Below are positions 8,213-16,276 of a stretch of DNA of 51,208 nucleotides, piece by piece. Under the pieces are notes generated by a model. That model did no database searches. It was not told the DNA's origin and saw only the letters and a program-made list of their open reading frames with translations. How positions within the stretch are numbered: the stretch's first letter is position 1; each line of letters opens with the position of its first letter. The translations under genes and the position numbers were made by a program. The stretch comes from Candidatus Nealsoniibacteriota bacterium (lineage in GTDB: Bacteria; Patescibacteriota; Minisyncoccia; Minisyncoccales; PWPS01), in NCBI GenBank assembly GCA_003551435.1, contig PUMQ01000006.1:1-51208 (forward strand), in the 5' to 3' direction.

Positions 8213-8799
8213 ATTTTTTCTACCGTCACGGCTCCTCCGTTTTTACCCGGAACGGCCCCTTTCACGGCAATAATATTTTTTTCCGGATTAACATCCACTA
8301 CTTTTAAATTTCTGACGGTCACCTTGTCAGTCCCCATCCTTCCGGGCATTTTCTTTCCTTTCATCACTCTTTGGGGAAACATAGAGCCGATAGAACCCCC
8401 TCTTCTTTCTGTGTCTTTCGTTCCGTGGGAAGCGTCCGATCCGGAAAAACCCCATCTTTTTACTACTCCGGCGAACCCTTTCCCCTTTGATACTCCTCTT
8501 ACTTTAACCTTGTCACCAACAGAAAAGATACTTGTCGAAACTTCATCTCCCGGAGAAACATCAAACTTACCCCTGACTTCTTTTACAAACCGGTAAGGCT
8601 TCTTTGACTGAGATTTTCCCGTCTTTTCCTTTTTCAATTTAAGAAAACCGAGTTGTACCGCATTGTAACCGTCGGTTTCTTCGTTCTTTACTTGAGTTAC
8701 TACACACGGTCCGGTCTCAATTAAAGTCACGGGAGCCGCTTTCCCTTCCTTGTCGTAAACCTGGGACATTCCCAATTTTTTTCCGATAATAAACTTCAT
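8209..8799 (-). CDS. rplC: 50S ribosomal protein L3
   Basis: L3 reaches the peptidyl-transferase centre and nucleates 50S assembly. Landmarks: MKFIIGKKLGMSQVYDKEGK, then GKGFAGVVKRWGFSGSDASH and MFPQRVMKGKKMPGRMG, which includes the tip methylated by PrmB in E. coli. The 196-aa length is short but in range. It is the first gene after the rpsJ terminator, so it probably opens its own transcript. Confidence 0.98.
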   Translation of the reverse strand: MKFIIGKKLGMSQVYDKEGKAAPVTLIETGPCVVTQVKNEETDGYNAVQLGFLKLKKEKTGKSQSKKPYRFVKEVRGKFDVSPGDEVSTSIFSVGDKVKVRGVSKGKGFAGVVKRWGFSGSDASHGTKDTERRGGSIGSMFPQRVMKGKKMPGRMGTDKVTVRNLKVVDVNPEKNIIAVKGAVPGKNGGAVTVEKI

Positions 8800-8877
8800 T
8801 CCACTGCCGGTCGCCGTTGTAAAGCTTACAAGGCGCCAACTGTTATCTTTTTAATCTGTAAAATGGTGCTTTCAATG

Positions 8878-8898
8878 AAAAACCGGGCGCTTGCCCAG
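8878..8898 (-). terminator. Intrinsic terminator after rpsJ
   Basis: On the minus strand the stem CTGGGC/GCCCGG (one G-U pair) closes an AAGC tetraloop and is followed by TTTTT. It lies about 120 nt past the rpsJ stop and separates the str-type unit (rpsL to rpsJ) from the rplC-led unit. Confidence 0.75.
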
Positions 8899-8918
8899 TC
8901 TTCAAGGCAACGAAAAAT

Positions 8919-8932
8919 TAACTGATAACTAA
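8919..8932. repeat. Degenerate heptamer pair R4 (TAACTGA, TAACTAA)
   Basis: Two adjacent 7-nt units on the plus strand, followed by decayed copies. The 13-mer CTGATAACTAACA spanning 8922-8934 recurs exactly at 10849-10861 in the fusA-tuf gap, which ties this short piece to the larger heptamer family. Confidence 0.55.
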
Positions 8933-9016
8933 CATCCGAAAATAACCGATAAAATGCGCATGAATAAATTCCGAATGCCGACGGCCGACACTCTAACAGA
9001 GAGAGTATTCCGCCGT

Positions 9017-9358
9017 TTACATCTTTATCTCGATATTAACTCCTGCAGGCAGTGTCAAATTTCTTAACGCGTCAAGAACCTTCGCTCCGGGATTAAGAAT
9101 CTCAATAATTCTCTTGTGTATTCGAACCTCGTACTGTTCTTTCGATTTGTTATGCACGAAAGACGAACGGGTAACAGTATACTTCTTTATTTCCGTCGGG
9201 AGCGGGGTAGGGCCCAACACTTCACTGCCATACCTGAGCGCCGTATCAATAATCTGTCCCGCGCTGGTATCAATTACTTTGTGATCGTAAGCGCGCAGCT
9301 TTATCCTGATCTTGGATTTCAACCCCTCTTTGGTCTCGGTTGCTTTCTTTTTAGCCAT
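9017..9358 (-). CDS. rpsJ: 30S ribosomal protein S10
   Basis: S10 is a 30S head protein that, with NusB, also acts in antitermination. The core KIRIKLRAYDHKVIDTSAGQ, the GPTPLPTEIKKYTVTRSSFV block and the C-terminal LTLPAGVNIEIKM identify it. It is 113 aa with about 12 extra N-terminal residues (AKKKATETKEG) over the E. coli length. It follows tuf, so it is grouped with the str genes; a terminator follows it. Confidence 0.97.
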   Translation of the reverse strand: MAKKKATETKEGLKSKIRIKLRAYDHKVIDTSAGQIIDTALRYGSEVLGPTPLPTEIKKYTVTRSSFVHNKSKEQYEVRIHKRIIEILNPGAKVLDALRNLTLPAGVNIEIKM

Positions 9359-9420
9359 CTGTTAACTTTGAAAAACTAACTAATACCGAAAGTTTCGTAC
9401 AAACCCCGGATTTCCGAAAG

Positions 9421-10617
9421 TTACTTAAGAATTTTGGTTACTACTCCCGCACCAACAGTCTTTCCTCCCTCGCGGATGGCAAATCTCATTTTTTCTTCAA
9501 GCGCGACGGGTGCGATAAGCTTTACTGTCAAATTGGCCGTATCTCCGGGCATTACCATCTCCGTCCCTTCGGGAAGATCTACCTCACCGGTAACATCGGT
9601 TGTTCTTACGTAGAACTGGGGCTTGTACCCTTTAAAAAACGGGGTATGCCTTCCTCCTTCTTCCTTGCCCAGAATATAGACTTCCGCTTCAAATTCGGTA
9701 TGGGGAGTGATGGAACCCGGTTTCGCCAATACCTGACCTCTTTCTATGTCATCTTTTTTTGTTCCGCGGAGAAGAATTCCCGCATTGTCTCCCGCCTCAC
9801 CAACGTCAAGGCTTTTGTTAAACATCTCAACGCTCACCACGGTGGTTTTTGTTGTGTCTCTCAATCCTACAATCTCCACTTCTTCTCCCGATTTAACAAC
9901 CCCTCTTTCAATTCTTCCGGTAGCAACGGTTCCCCTTCCTTCAATTGAAAAGACATCTTCCACCGCCATAAGAAACGGCTTGTCCTTGTCTCTTTCCGGT
10001 TCGGGAATATAGCTGTCCATCGCCTCTAAAAGCTCCATAACGGGCTTTAAAGATTCATCGTCGGCAGAGTTGGCCTCCAGGGCTTTTAATGCCGATCCTT
10101 TAACAATGGGGATTTCATCGCCGGGGAAATCGTACTTGTTCAAAAGTTCTCTTACTTCGGATTCTACAAGGTCAATCATCTCCTTGTCATCAACCAAGTC
10201 AACTTTATTTAGAAAAACAACAAGCGAAGGAAGACCTACTTGCCTGGCAAGCAGAATGTGCTCTCTTGTTTGGGGCATAGGTCCGTCAGTCGCAGAAACA
10301 ACAAGAATCGCTCCGTCCATCTGAGCCGCTCCGGTAATCATGTTTTTAACATAGTCAGCGTGTCCGGGACAGTCAATGTGTGCGTAGTGCCTTTTTTCCG
10401 TCTCGTACTCCCTGTGAGAAATAGAAATGGTAAGACCTCTCGCTTTTTCTTCGGGAGCGGAGTCTATTTCTTCAACACTCGTTTTCTTTCCGATAAGCCC
10501 TTTTAAGTGAAGGGTGTTTATCATAGCCGCTGTCAGGGTTGTTTTTCCGTGGTCGACATGACCAACGGTTCCCACGTTAAGGTGCGGCTTCCCTCTTTCA
10601 AATTTTTCTTTAGCCAT
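9421..10617 (-). CDS. tuf: Translation elongation factor Tu
   Basis: EF-Tu is the GTPase that delivers aminoacyl-tRNA to the ribosome. G1 is GHVDHGKT at residues 19-26, G3 is [12 protein letters not shown] and G4 is NKVDLVDD; domains 2 and 3 follow, ending at [11 protein letters not shown]. The 398-aa length is typical. It stands between fusA and rpsJ. A 300-nt gap to fusA with a possible promoter suggests it can be transcribed separately. Confidence 0.98.
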   Translation of the reverse strand: MAKEKFERGKPHLNVGTVGHVDHGKTTLTAAMINTLHLKGLIGKKTSVEEIDSAPEEKARGLTISISHREYETEKRHYAHIDCPGHADYVKNMITGAAQMDGAILVVSATDGPMPQTREHILLARQVGLPSLVVFLNKVDLVDDKEMIDLVESEVRELLNKYDFPGDEIPIVKGSALKALEANSADDESLKPVMELLEAMDSYIPEPERDKDKPFLMAVEDVFSIEGRGTVATGRIERGVVKSGEEVEIVGLRDTTKTTVVSVEMFNKSLDVGEAGDNAGILLRGTKKDDIERGQVLAKPGSITPHTEFEAEVYILGKEEGGRHTPFFKGYKPQFYVRTTDVTGEVDLPEGTEMVMPGDTANLTVKLIAPVALEEKMRFAIREGGKTVGAGVVTKILK

Positions 10618-10917
10618 ATTTTTTTATCCCGTACCGCTGCTTTTAGCTCGGCGCCGGGTAGTTATTAACTTTTACTTGTCTTCAAAATTTTGTCATAACG
10701 TTGTAGTGAAAATTCATTATTTCCGTCCGGCAAGAAAAACAAAGCTTCGCCTTGCTAAACGAAATTTTACAACGAATTTCTACTGCATTGTATGATATAA
10801 TATTTTTTAAAAAAAGTCCAATACGAACTGGCGCCTGGCACTTAACATCTGATAACTAACACTTAATATCTGACTGTTAAATTAAGCTGTCAGTTGTTAG
10901 GTGCCAAGTGCCAGGAT
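10618..10917. other. tuf-fusA intergenic region (300 nt)
   Basis: No coding region is apparent. From the fusA side the minus strand holds a long imperfect hairpin (10834-10915, with outer arms CCTGGCACTT/AAGTGCCAGG), then a possible promoter for tuf: TTGGAC (10816-10821), 16-nt spacer, TATATC (10794-10799). Closer to tuf is a small hairpin followed by TTTTT (near 10733-10755) that might attenuate tuf. All of these are weak individually. Confidence 0.4.
10834..10915. repeat. Hairpin element with embedded heptamer array R5
   Basis: A perfect 10-bp inverted repeat (CCTGGCACTT at 10834-10843 and its complement at 10906-10915) brackets six 7-nt units at 10843-10884 of the pattern TRAYNNN (TAACATC, TGATAAC, TAACACT, TAATATC, TGACTGT, TAAATTA). 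It starts 2 nt after the fusA stop. Further internal pairing (CTAACA/TGTTAG, CTGAC/GTCAG) makes a long stem likely. It could terminate fusA transcription, or be a small mobile-like repeat. Confidence 0.7.
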
Positions 10918-13035
10918 TCAGGAACCTTTGTTAATAATTTCCTGCGCGATATTATAAGGAACCTCCTTATAACTGTCAAACTCCATGGAATAATTCCCTC
11001 TTCCCTTGGTAAGTGAACGCAAATTTGTCACATAACCGAACATCTCGGCAAGCGGAACCTTGGCGCGAATAATTTTCTGTGCTCTCTTCCCTTTCGTTTC
11101 CTCGGTAGAGTGCACTTCTCCCCTTCTTGAGGAAATATCTCCCATTACATCCCCCAAGTATTCGGGGGGAATAACCGCCTCTACACTCATTATCGGCTCT
11201 AGTATAACCGGGTCAGCATTTTTATATGCTTCTTTAAATCCGATAGACCCCGCTATTTTAAAAGCCATTTTTGAAGAGTCAACCTCGTGGAAAGATCCGT
11301 CAAAAAGAGAAGCTTTTACATTAACAATCGGATACCCGGCCAAAACTCCCTCATCCATTACTTCCTCAATGCCTTTTTCTACCGCGGGGATAAACTCTTG
11401 AGGGATAACCCCTCCTTTTATCTCATCAACAAATTCCAGTCTTTGCCCTTCTTCAGGAGAAAGAGGCTCTATTCTCAGTTTTACATGGCCATACTGCCCC
11501 CTTCCTCCGCTTTGCTTGATATACTTTCCTTCCGCTTCCGCCGGCTTTCTAATAGCTTCTTTGTAAGCTACCTGAGGCTGGCCGGCTTGCGCTTCAACTT
11601 TAAACTCTCTCTTCATCCTGTCGATGATGATATCCAGATGAAGCTCTCCCATGCCCGAAATAATAGTTTCTCCGGTTTCTACGTCTCCCGTTGTTCTGAA
11701 AGTGGGATCTTCTTCCGCCAATTTCCGAAGAGCAATGCCCATCTTTTCTTGATCTTCCTTTGTTTTTGGCTCTACCCTTATAGAAACTACCGGCTCCGGG
11801 AAAGCGATATCTTCCAAAACAACCGGTCTATTTTCATCACAAAGAGTGTGCCCGGTGGAAGTCTCCTTGAGCCCTACTGCTGCTACGATGTCGCCTGTAT
11901 ATATGTTCTTCAGCTCTTCGCGTTGATCCGAGTGCATACGGAGAATTCGGCTGATGCGCTCTTTTTTGCCCGTGTTGGCGTTAAGAACATAAGACCCTCC
12001 AGAAAGTTTTCCTGAATATACACGCATAAAAGTCAAACTTCCCACGTAAGCATCGTTTGCAAGCTTAAAAGCAAGAGCGGTAAATGACTCCTCGTCATCG
12101 GCCTTTAGCTTTATAGGATCTTGGCTCTTCGGATCTCTTCCTTCGGTTTCTAAAAGATCGGTAGGGGCCGGAAGATAGTGGCAAACAGCATCAAGAACCG
12201 GCTGGACTCCTTTGTTTTTTAACGCAGAACCGCAAAAAACAGGTATTATTTTATAGGCTAGAACCGCTTTTCTTAAAACCTCCCTTATCTCCTCTTCTTT
12301 TATTTCCATTCCTTGAGTATATTTTTCAAAAAGGTTTTCGTCCTCGGTAACTATTTTTTCAAGTGTTTCGTTTCTCCATTTTTCCACTTTTTCTTTCATC
12401 TCTTCCGGAACTTCCTCTTCTTTAACAGTTTCTCCGAAATCTCCCTCAAAGCGAATCATTTTTCTTCCCATAAGGTCAATTACCCCTTTAAAATTTTCTT
12501 CTTCTCCGGCCGGAATCTGCATCACCGCAAGGTCAGTGGTTAATTTTTCTTTTATAGAATCAATGGCATCTTCAAAAGAAGCGCCTGTCCGATCCATCTT
12601 ATTGATAAAACAAATACGCGGAACACGGTACTTATCCGCCTGCCTCCAAACCGTTTCCGATTGGGGCTCTACACCGGCAACTCCGTCAAAAACAACCACT
12701 GCCCCGTCCAGTACGCGCATTGATCTTTGCACTTCCGCGGTAAAGTCAATATGCCCGGGAGTGTCAATGATATTTATCCTGTACTCGTTTTCCTTTTTTT
12801 TCTCTTCTCCCAAGGGAACCCAAAAGCAGGTAGTTGCCGCAGAAGTAATAGTAATTCCTCTCTCTTTTTCCTGTTCCATCCAATCCATTACCGACATCCC
12901 TTCGTGAGTTTCCCCTATCTTGTGGGAAATCCCGGCATAAAAAAGAATCCGTTCGGTAACGGTTGTTTTGCCCGCATCAATGTGAGCAATAATCCCTATA
13001 TTCCTATATCTGTCTAATGGATATTCTCTGGCCAT
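10918..13035 (-). CDS. fusA: Translation elongation factor G
   Basis: EF-G is the GTPase that drives translocation and, with RRF, ribosome recycling. G1 AHIDAGKT is at residues 17-24, G3 is [12 protein letters not shown] and G4 is NKMDRTGA; domains II-V follow, including the domain IV loop with [16 protein letters not shown]. The 705-aa length is normal. It is 7 nt downstream of rpsG in the str operon and precedes tuf. Confidence 0.98.
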   Translation of the reverse strand: MAREYPLDRYRNIGIIAHIDAGKTTVTERILFYAGISHKIGETHEGMSVMDWMEQEKERGITITSAATTCFWVPLGEEKKKENEYRINIIDTPGHIDFTAEVQRSMRVLDGAVVVFDGVAGVEPQSETVWRQADKYRVPRICFINKMDRTGASFEDAIDSIKEKLTTDLAVMQIPAGEEENFKGVIDLMGRKMIRFEGDFGETVKEEEVPEEMKEKVEKWRNETLEKIVTEDENLFEKYTQGMEIKEEEIREVLRKAVLAYKIIPVFCGSALKNKGVQPVLDAVCHYLPAPTDLLETEGRDPKSQDPIKLKADDEESFTALAFKLANDAYVGSLTFMRVYSGKLSGGSYVLNANTGKKERISRILRMHSDQREELKNIYTGDIVAAVGLKETSTGHTLCDENRPVVLEDIAFPEPVVSIRVEPKTKEDQEKMGIALRKLAEEDPTFRTTGDVETGETIISGMGELHLDIIIDRMKREFKVEAQAGQPQVAYKEAIRKPAEAEGKYIKQSGGRGQYGHVKLRIEPLSPEEGQRLEFVDEIKGGVIPQEFIPAVEKGIEEVMDEGVLAGYPIVNVKASLFDGSFHEVDSSKMAFKIAGSIGFKEAYKNADPVILEPIMSVEAVIPPEYLGDVMGDISSRRGEVHSTEETKGKRAQKIIRAKVPLAEMFGYVTNLRSLTKGRGNYSMEFDSYKEVPYNIAQEIINKGS

Positions 13036-13042
13036 AATACTT

Positions 13043-13522
13043 TTACTTTGCCAAATAGGCGAAGGCCTTGTTCGCCTTTGCCATCTTGTGCATATTTTCT
13101 TTCTTTTTCACCGCCCCTCCTTCGTTTTTAAAAGCGCTTACCAGCTCCTCGCAAAGCTTTTCGTGCATCGGTTTTCCTTTTTTTTCTCTTGCCGCCCCTG
13201 CAATCCAGCGCATAGACAAGCTAAGCGACCGTTTTTTGTTGACTTTCATCGGCACCTGGTAAGTTGCTCCTCCCACTCTTTTTGAGCGCACTTCCATGGA
13301 AGGAGCGACATTGTCAATTGCTTTTTCAAATACTTCAAGAGGTTCTTTTTTTTCTTTCTTTTTTATATTTTCAAACGCGTTGTAAACCACTTTCCTGGCC
13401 GTATCTTTTTTTCCTTTACGCATCACGTGATTGATAAACTTGGAAACCATCACGCTGTTATAAACCGGGTCCGGAGTAATCGGTTGCACTTTGTATTTCT
13501 TTTTTCCGGTTTCTTCAAACAT
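13043..13522 (-). CDS. rpsG: 30S ribosomal protein S7
   Basis: S7 binds the 3' major domain of 16S rRNA and lines the E site. [20 protein letters not shown] and the [20 protein letters not shown] motif are diagnostic; the C-terminal [11 protein letters not shown] is also typical. At 159 aa it is standard. It follows rpsL after a 74-nt gap that contains heptamer array R2. Confidence 0.97.
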   Translation of the reverse strand: MFEETGKKKYKVQPITPDPVYNSVMVSKFINHVMRKGKKDTARKVVYNAFENIKKKEKKEPLEVFEKAIDNVAPSMEVRSKRVGGATYQVPMKVNKKRSLSLSMRWIAGAAREKKGKPMHEKLCEELVSAFKNEGGAVKKKENMHKMAKANKAFAYLAK

Positions 13523-13565
13523 AAGAATTAACTTATAATCTATGGCCTATGACTTCCTTGATAAA

Positions 13566-13599
13566 CGGTTATTAGTCATTAGTCATTTGTCATTTGTTA
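13566..13599. repeat. Heptamer tandem array R2 (TGACTAA-like)
   Basis: On the minus strand the units TAACAAA, TGACAAA, TGACTAA, TGACTAA and the partial TAACCG run contiguously in the gap between rpsL and rpsG. This is the same heptamer as array R1 but in the opposite orientation. A nearby GGCCTATGACTT-like sequence (about 13544-13555) resembles one beside array R6. Confidence 0.82.
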
Positions 13600-14007
13600 T
13601 TTCCCCTTCTTTGTTCCGTACTTGCTGCGCGACGTTTTTCTGTCGTCCACTCCCGTAGCATCCAGCGCTCCACGCACCACATGATAACGGACTCCAGGAA
13701 GGTCTTTAACCCTCCCTCCTCTTATAAGGACCACCGAGTGTTCTTGGAGTTTGTGTCCTATTCCGGGAATGTAGGCTGTCACCTCCGCTCCGTTGGAAAC
13801 TCTAACTCTGGCCACCTTACGAAGCGCAGAGTTCGGCTTCTTGGGAGTAACGGTTGTTACTTTAATACAGACTCCTCTCTTGAAAGGAGAGGGATAGGCC
13901 GACTTTCTGTTTCTCACGCTATTAAAACCATAGGAAAGAGCAGGAGATTTGTCTTTTCTCTTTACCTTTTTTCTTCCTTTTTTTATAAGCTGATTAATCG
14001 TCGGCAT
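13597..14007 (-). CDS. rpsL: 30S ribosomal protein S12
   Basis: S12 is a decoding-centre protein and the classic streptomycin-resistance locus. [20 protein letters not shown], the [20 protein letters not shown] motif and the [20 protein letters not shown] motif are present. I start at the ATG at 14007 (136 aa), which gives the conserved PTINQL start; an extension to 14031 lies in the 5' leader. Lysines in KPNSALRK correspond to the streptomycin-site region and look wild type. It is the first gene of the str transcript. Confidence 0.97.
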   Translation of the reverse strand: MPTINQLIKKGRKKVKRKDKSPALSYGFNSVRNRKSAYPSPFKRGVCIKVTTVTPKKPNSALRKVARVRVSNGAEVTAYIPGIGHKLQEHSVVLIRGGRVKDLPGVRYHVVRGALDATGVDDRKTSRSKYGTKKGK

Positions 14008-14100
14008 AATACGGTATAAATACTCTAACAAAGCTTGTTTACCAGTCCCCGAAAATAAAAAAACCCATAAGGCCGGGGCTCTGTAAACCTCTGCCCTGTT

Positions 14101-14128
14101 ATACTACACAAAAAAAACAAAAAGTCAA
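14101..14128 (-). promoter_or_regulatory. Probable promoter of the rpsL (str) transcript
   Basis: TTGACT at 14123-14128 and TAGTAT at 14101-14106 with a 16-nt T-rich spacer; an overlapping TATAAC at 14098-14103 has a longer spacer. The start would be near 14094, leaving an 87-nt leader with a GC-rich block and a T7 run (14046-14080) that might form an attenuator. Confidence 0.55.
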
Positions 14129-14194
14129 CAAACCCGCATTAAATCACTCAAAGGCTGATTAGAAGCTGCAGAAATCGGGCTTTCTATTAACCGT

Positions 14195-14839
14195 TTATAG
14201 AAAAGCAATAAACTCCCCTAAGGGCAACCCGGTAATAGGATAAAAAAGAAGGCCTATTACGAAAAAAAGAAAGAGAAAGATATAGGGCGCAAAGAAAATA
14301 ATGGCGAAAATAAGGATAAAAAGTCCGTACTGAGCGAAAAACACTTTCGCCTTTTCCGCAAAAGAGGGAAAAAAGGTAAAGAGAACATGAGACCCGTCAA
14401 GCGGAGGAATGGGCAGGAGATTGAAAACCGCCAGAAGAAGATTTATAAAAACAACTGCCGCAAAAGCGAAGAAAAGAGACTCGTTTTCCCTTATAACCGG
14501 CACAAACCGAATAAGCAATCCGAAAAATATAGCCAGAGCAATATTGGATCCCGGACCGGCCAGAGCAACTTTCATCTGATCGTACTTTCCTCTCAGATTA
14601 AAAGGGTTTATGGGAACGGGTTTTGCTCCTCCGATAATAAAGTTGCCCGGGAGAATAATCATAATAAGGGGCAGAAGAATGGTGAAAAAGGGGTCAACAT
14701 GAGGAATGGGATTGAGCGTTAACCGGCCCATATTCTTTGCCGTAGGGTCTCCCAGGGCGTAGGCAGCATAGCCGTGCGCATACTCGTGAAGTATGGCCGA
14801 GAAAATAAGAATAATGACGATAAATATCCACGTATCCAT
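14195..14839 (-). CDS. Site-2-type M50 membrane metalloprotease
   Basis: This is an intramembrane zinc protease of the M50 family; some members cleave membrane-bound regulators within the bilayer. The HEYAH zinc motif is at residues 18-22 in the first membrane helix and the second zinc site is PPLDGS (aspartate about 148). Six or so hydrophobic segments cover most of the protein and there is no PDZ domain, so it belongs to the short group rather than RseP. I start at the ATG at 14839 (214 aa) directly before the first helix; an ATG at 14869 would add ten polar residues. It is divergent from rpmB. The substrate is unknown. Confidence 0.85.
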   Translation of the reverse strand: MDTWIFIVIILIFSAILHEYAHGYAAYALGDPTAKNMGRLTLNPIPHVDPFFTILLPLIMIILPGNFIIGGAKPVPINPFNLRGKYDQMKVALAGPGSNIALAIFFGLLIRFVPVIRENESLFFAFAAVVFINLLLAVFNLLPIPPLDGSHVLFTFFPSFAEKAKVFFAQYGLFILIFAIIFFAPYIFLFLFFVIGLLFYPITGLPLGEFIAFL

Positions 14840-14881
14840 ATGTCCCGTATGATAACAGATTTCCGCCATAAGGGCAAATTG

Positions 14882-14909
14882 TTGAAAATTTTTTTGTTTC
14901 CTGTATAAT
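14882..14909 (+). promoter_or_regulatory. Promoter of rpmB-tRNA-Pro-CNNM unit
   Basis: TTGAAA at 14882-14887, a 16-nt spacer and a perfect TATAAT at 14904-14909. It is placed 33 nt before the rpmB start on the only plus-strand transcription unit in the window. Confidence 0.8.
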
Positions 14910-14941
14910 GAAGCGCATTACAAAATAAGACAGTCAAAAAA

Positions 14942-15163
14942 ATGCCAAGAGAATGCCAAATTTGCGGAAAGACATCGGTAATGGAAAGCGCTCGGAAAAA
15001 GCTGATGTCAAGATATAACCCAACTCCCAAAAAGAGAAAGCGCCCCAACATCCAAAAAGCGCATATCCCTGCGGGCATCAAAAAGAAAAACTTTAAGGAG
15101 CACGCTGGACAAAAAGTGCTTGCCTGCACGAAGTGCATTAAAACATTGGGGAAAGACAAGTAA
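14942..15163 (+). CDS. rpmB: 50S ribosomal protein L28, zinc-binding form
   Basis: L28 is a small 50S protein near the E site. Start MPRECQICGKTSV and the middle NPTPKKRKRPNIQKAHI fit the family. Cysteines 5, 8, 62 and 65 form two CxxC pairs, a zinc-binding variant. The 73-aa length is normal. The UAA stop is followed after a single base by the mature 5' end of tRNA-Pro, so the two must share a transcript. Confidence 0.95.
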   Translation: MPRECQICGKTSVMESARKKLMSRYNPTPKKRKRPNIQKAHIPAGIKKKNFKEHAGQKVLACTKCIKTLGKDK

Positions 15164-15164
15164 A

Positions 15165-15238
15165 CGGGCCGTGGCCTAGAGGCTTAGGGCGCACGCATGG
15201 GGTGCGTGAGATCGTGGGTTCAAATCCCGCCGGCCCGA
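15165..15238 (+). tRNA. tRNA-Pro (anticodon GGG)
   Basis: A 74-nt cloverleaf: 7-bp acceptor stem CGGGCCG/CGGCCCG, anticodon stem CACGC/GCGTG at 15192-15196 and 15204-15208, loop ATGGGGT giving anticodon GGG at 15199-15201, T-arm GTGGG-TTCAAAT-CCCGC, discriminator A. The C1-G72 first pair is the bacterial tRNA-Pro identity feature. CCA is not encoded (the discriminator is followed by CA), so a CCA-adding enzyme is required. The gene starts one base after the L28 stop. Confidence 0.95.
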
Positions 15239-15256
15239 CAATTGCTTTAAAACAAA

Positions 15257-16273
15257 ATGGCTAATCTCTTTTACGCGACAATCGTTATGCTTTTGGGTTC
15301 GGGGTTCTTCTCTGCTACCGAAGCTGCTTTTTTCAGCATGCCTTTAAATAAGGCAAAAATAGCCACTAACCAAAAAAAGAAAGGGGCGGAATATCTTTTG
15401 AAAATAAAAAAAGATATGCGCCCCACCATCACTGTTCTTGTTGTTTTCACCAACATTTTCAATATCGCCGGAAGTATTTTTGTAGGAACCATGGCAGCGG
15501 AGATTTTCGGAAGTGCCAAAATAGGCATCTTTTCTGCCGTCCTTACTTTTTTGGTAATAATTTTCGCTGAAATCATTCCCAAAAGTATCGGTGAGACATT
15601 CGCTTTCCCTATAAGCATCTTTTTGGCAAAGCCGTTTTTTTATCTCACAAAAATATTCACCCCTCTTATTCGTCTCATAGAGTTTTTTACCAGTCCCCTA
15701 CCAAAGAAAAGAAAAACCGTTTCCGAGGAAGAGATTCGGACTTTAAGTAATATAGGTTTTCTGGAAGGAGTTATTGAAAAGGATGAAAAAGAAATGATTC
15801 ACCGAGTTTTTCTTTTAAACGATCTTGAAACAAGAGATATAATGACTCCCCGAACCGTGGTTACCGCTTTTGAGGGAAGCAAAAAACTGAAAGATTTAGA
15901 AAATGAAATATACTCTCTCTCCCACTCCCGGATCCCGATATACAAAGATAACCTGGATAACATAATCGGCATTTGCCACCAAAGAGATCTTCTCATTTCC
16001 TTTTCCCGGGGAGAGAAAGAAAAAACCGTTTCGGAGTTGGCAAACAGAGAAGTAATCAGAGTTCGAGAAAATAAAAAAATCGATACTTTGATACCGATCT
16101 TTCGCAAAACAAGGTGCCATTTGGCGATAGTTGTGGACGAGTTTGGAGGAACTTCGGGAGTAATTAGTTTAGAAGACGTTTTAGAGCAGATAATAGGCAG
16201 CGTGGTTGATGAAACAGACAGGACAGAAAGCCTAAGAGAGAAAGCCAAAACAGAATTAAACGATAAAAAATAA
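15257..16273 (+). CDS. CNNM/CorC-type membrane protein with paired CBS domains
   Basis: This belongs to the DUF21-CBS (TlyC/HlyC/CorC) family, implicated in magnesium or other divalent-cation efflux. Residues 1 to about 150 are the CNNM (DUF21) transmembrane region, with SATEAAFFSMPLNKAKIA and the FAEIIPKSIGETFAFP motif. Two CBS motifs, which typically bind adenine nucleotides, follow: MTPRTVVTAFEGSKKLKDL and the segment ending AIVVDEFGGTSGVISLEDVL. The protein stops at 338 aa and lacks the C-terminal CorC/HlyC transporter-associated domain found in longer members. It lies 18 nt after tRNA-Pro and converges with the 16277 gene. Confidence 0.9.
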   Translation: MANLFYATIVMLLGSGFFSATEAAFFSMPLNKAKIATNQKKKGAEYLLKIKKDMRPTITVLVVFTNIFNIAGSIFVGTMAAEIFGSAKIGIFSAVLTFLVIIFAEIIPKSIGETFAFPISIFLAKPFFYLTKIFTPLIRLIEFFTSPLPKKRKTVSEEEIRTLSNIGFLEGVIEKDEKEMIHRVFLLNDLETRDIMTPRTVVTAFEGSKKLKDLENEIYSLSHSRIPIYKDNLDNIIGICHQRDLLISFSRGEKEKTVSELANREVIRVRENKKIDTLIPIFRKTRCHLAIVVDEFGGTSGVISLEDVLEQIIGSVVDETDRTESLREKAKTELNDKK

Positions 16274-16276
16274 TTA

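Larger units (their letters stand above)
8800..9016. other. rpsJ-rplC intergenic region (217 nt)
   Basis: No gene is visible. The minus strand contains the rpsJ terminator (8878-8898), then a weak promoter candidate (TTGAAA at 8870-8875, TAAAAA at 8848-8853, 16-nt spacer), and a short inverted repeat TTGTAA-GCT-TTACAA just upstream of rplC. A degenerate heptamer pair is at 8919-8932. The hairpin-rich leader before rplC could serve L4-type autoregulation as in E. coli, but nothing in the sequence proves this. Confidence 0.5.

Noticed and set aside
10785-10801. Extended -10 promoter on the plus strand (TGATATAAT) in the tuf-fusA gap
   Set aside because: No plus-strand gene or RNA follows and no -35 is evident; it probably reflects AT-rich sequence of a minus-strand promoter.
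15271-16248. Minus-strand open frames inside the CNNM/CBS gene
   Set aside because: They lie wholly within a well-supported plus-strand gene with recognised domains, and show no motif of their own.
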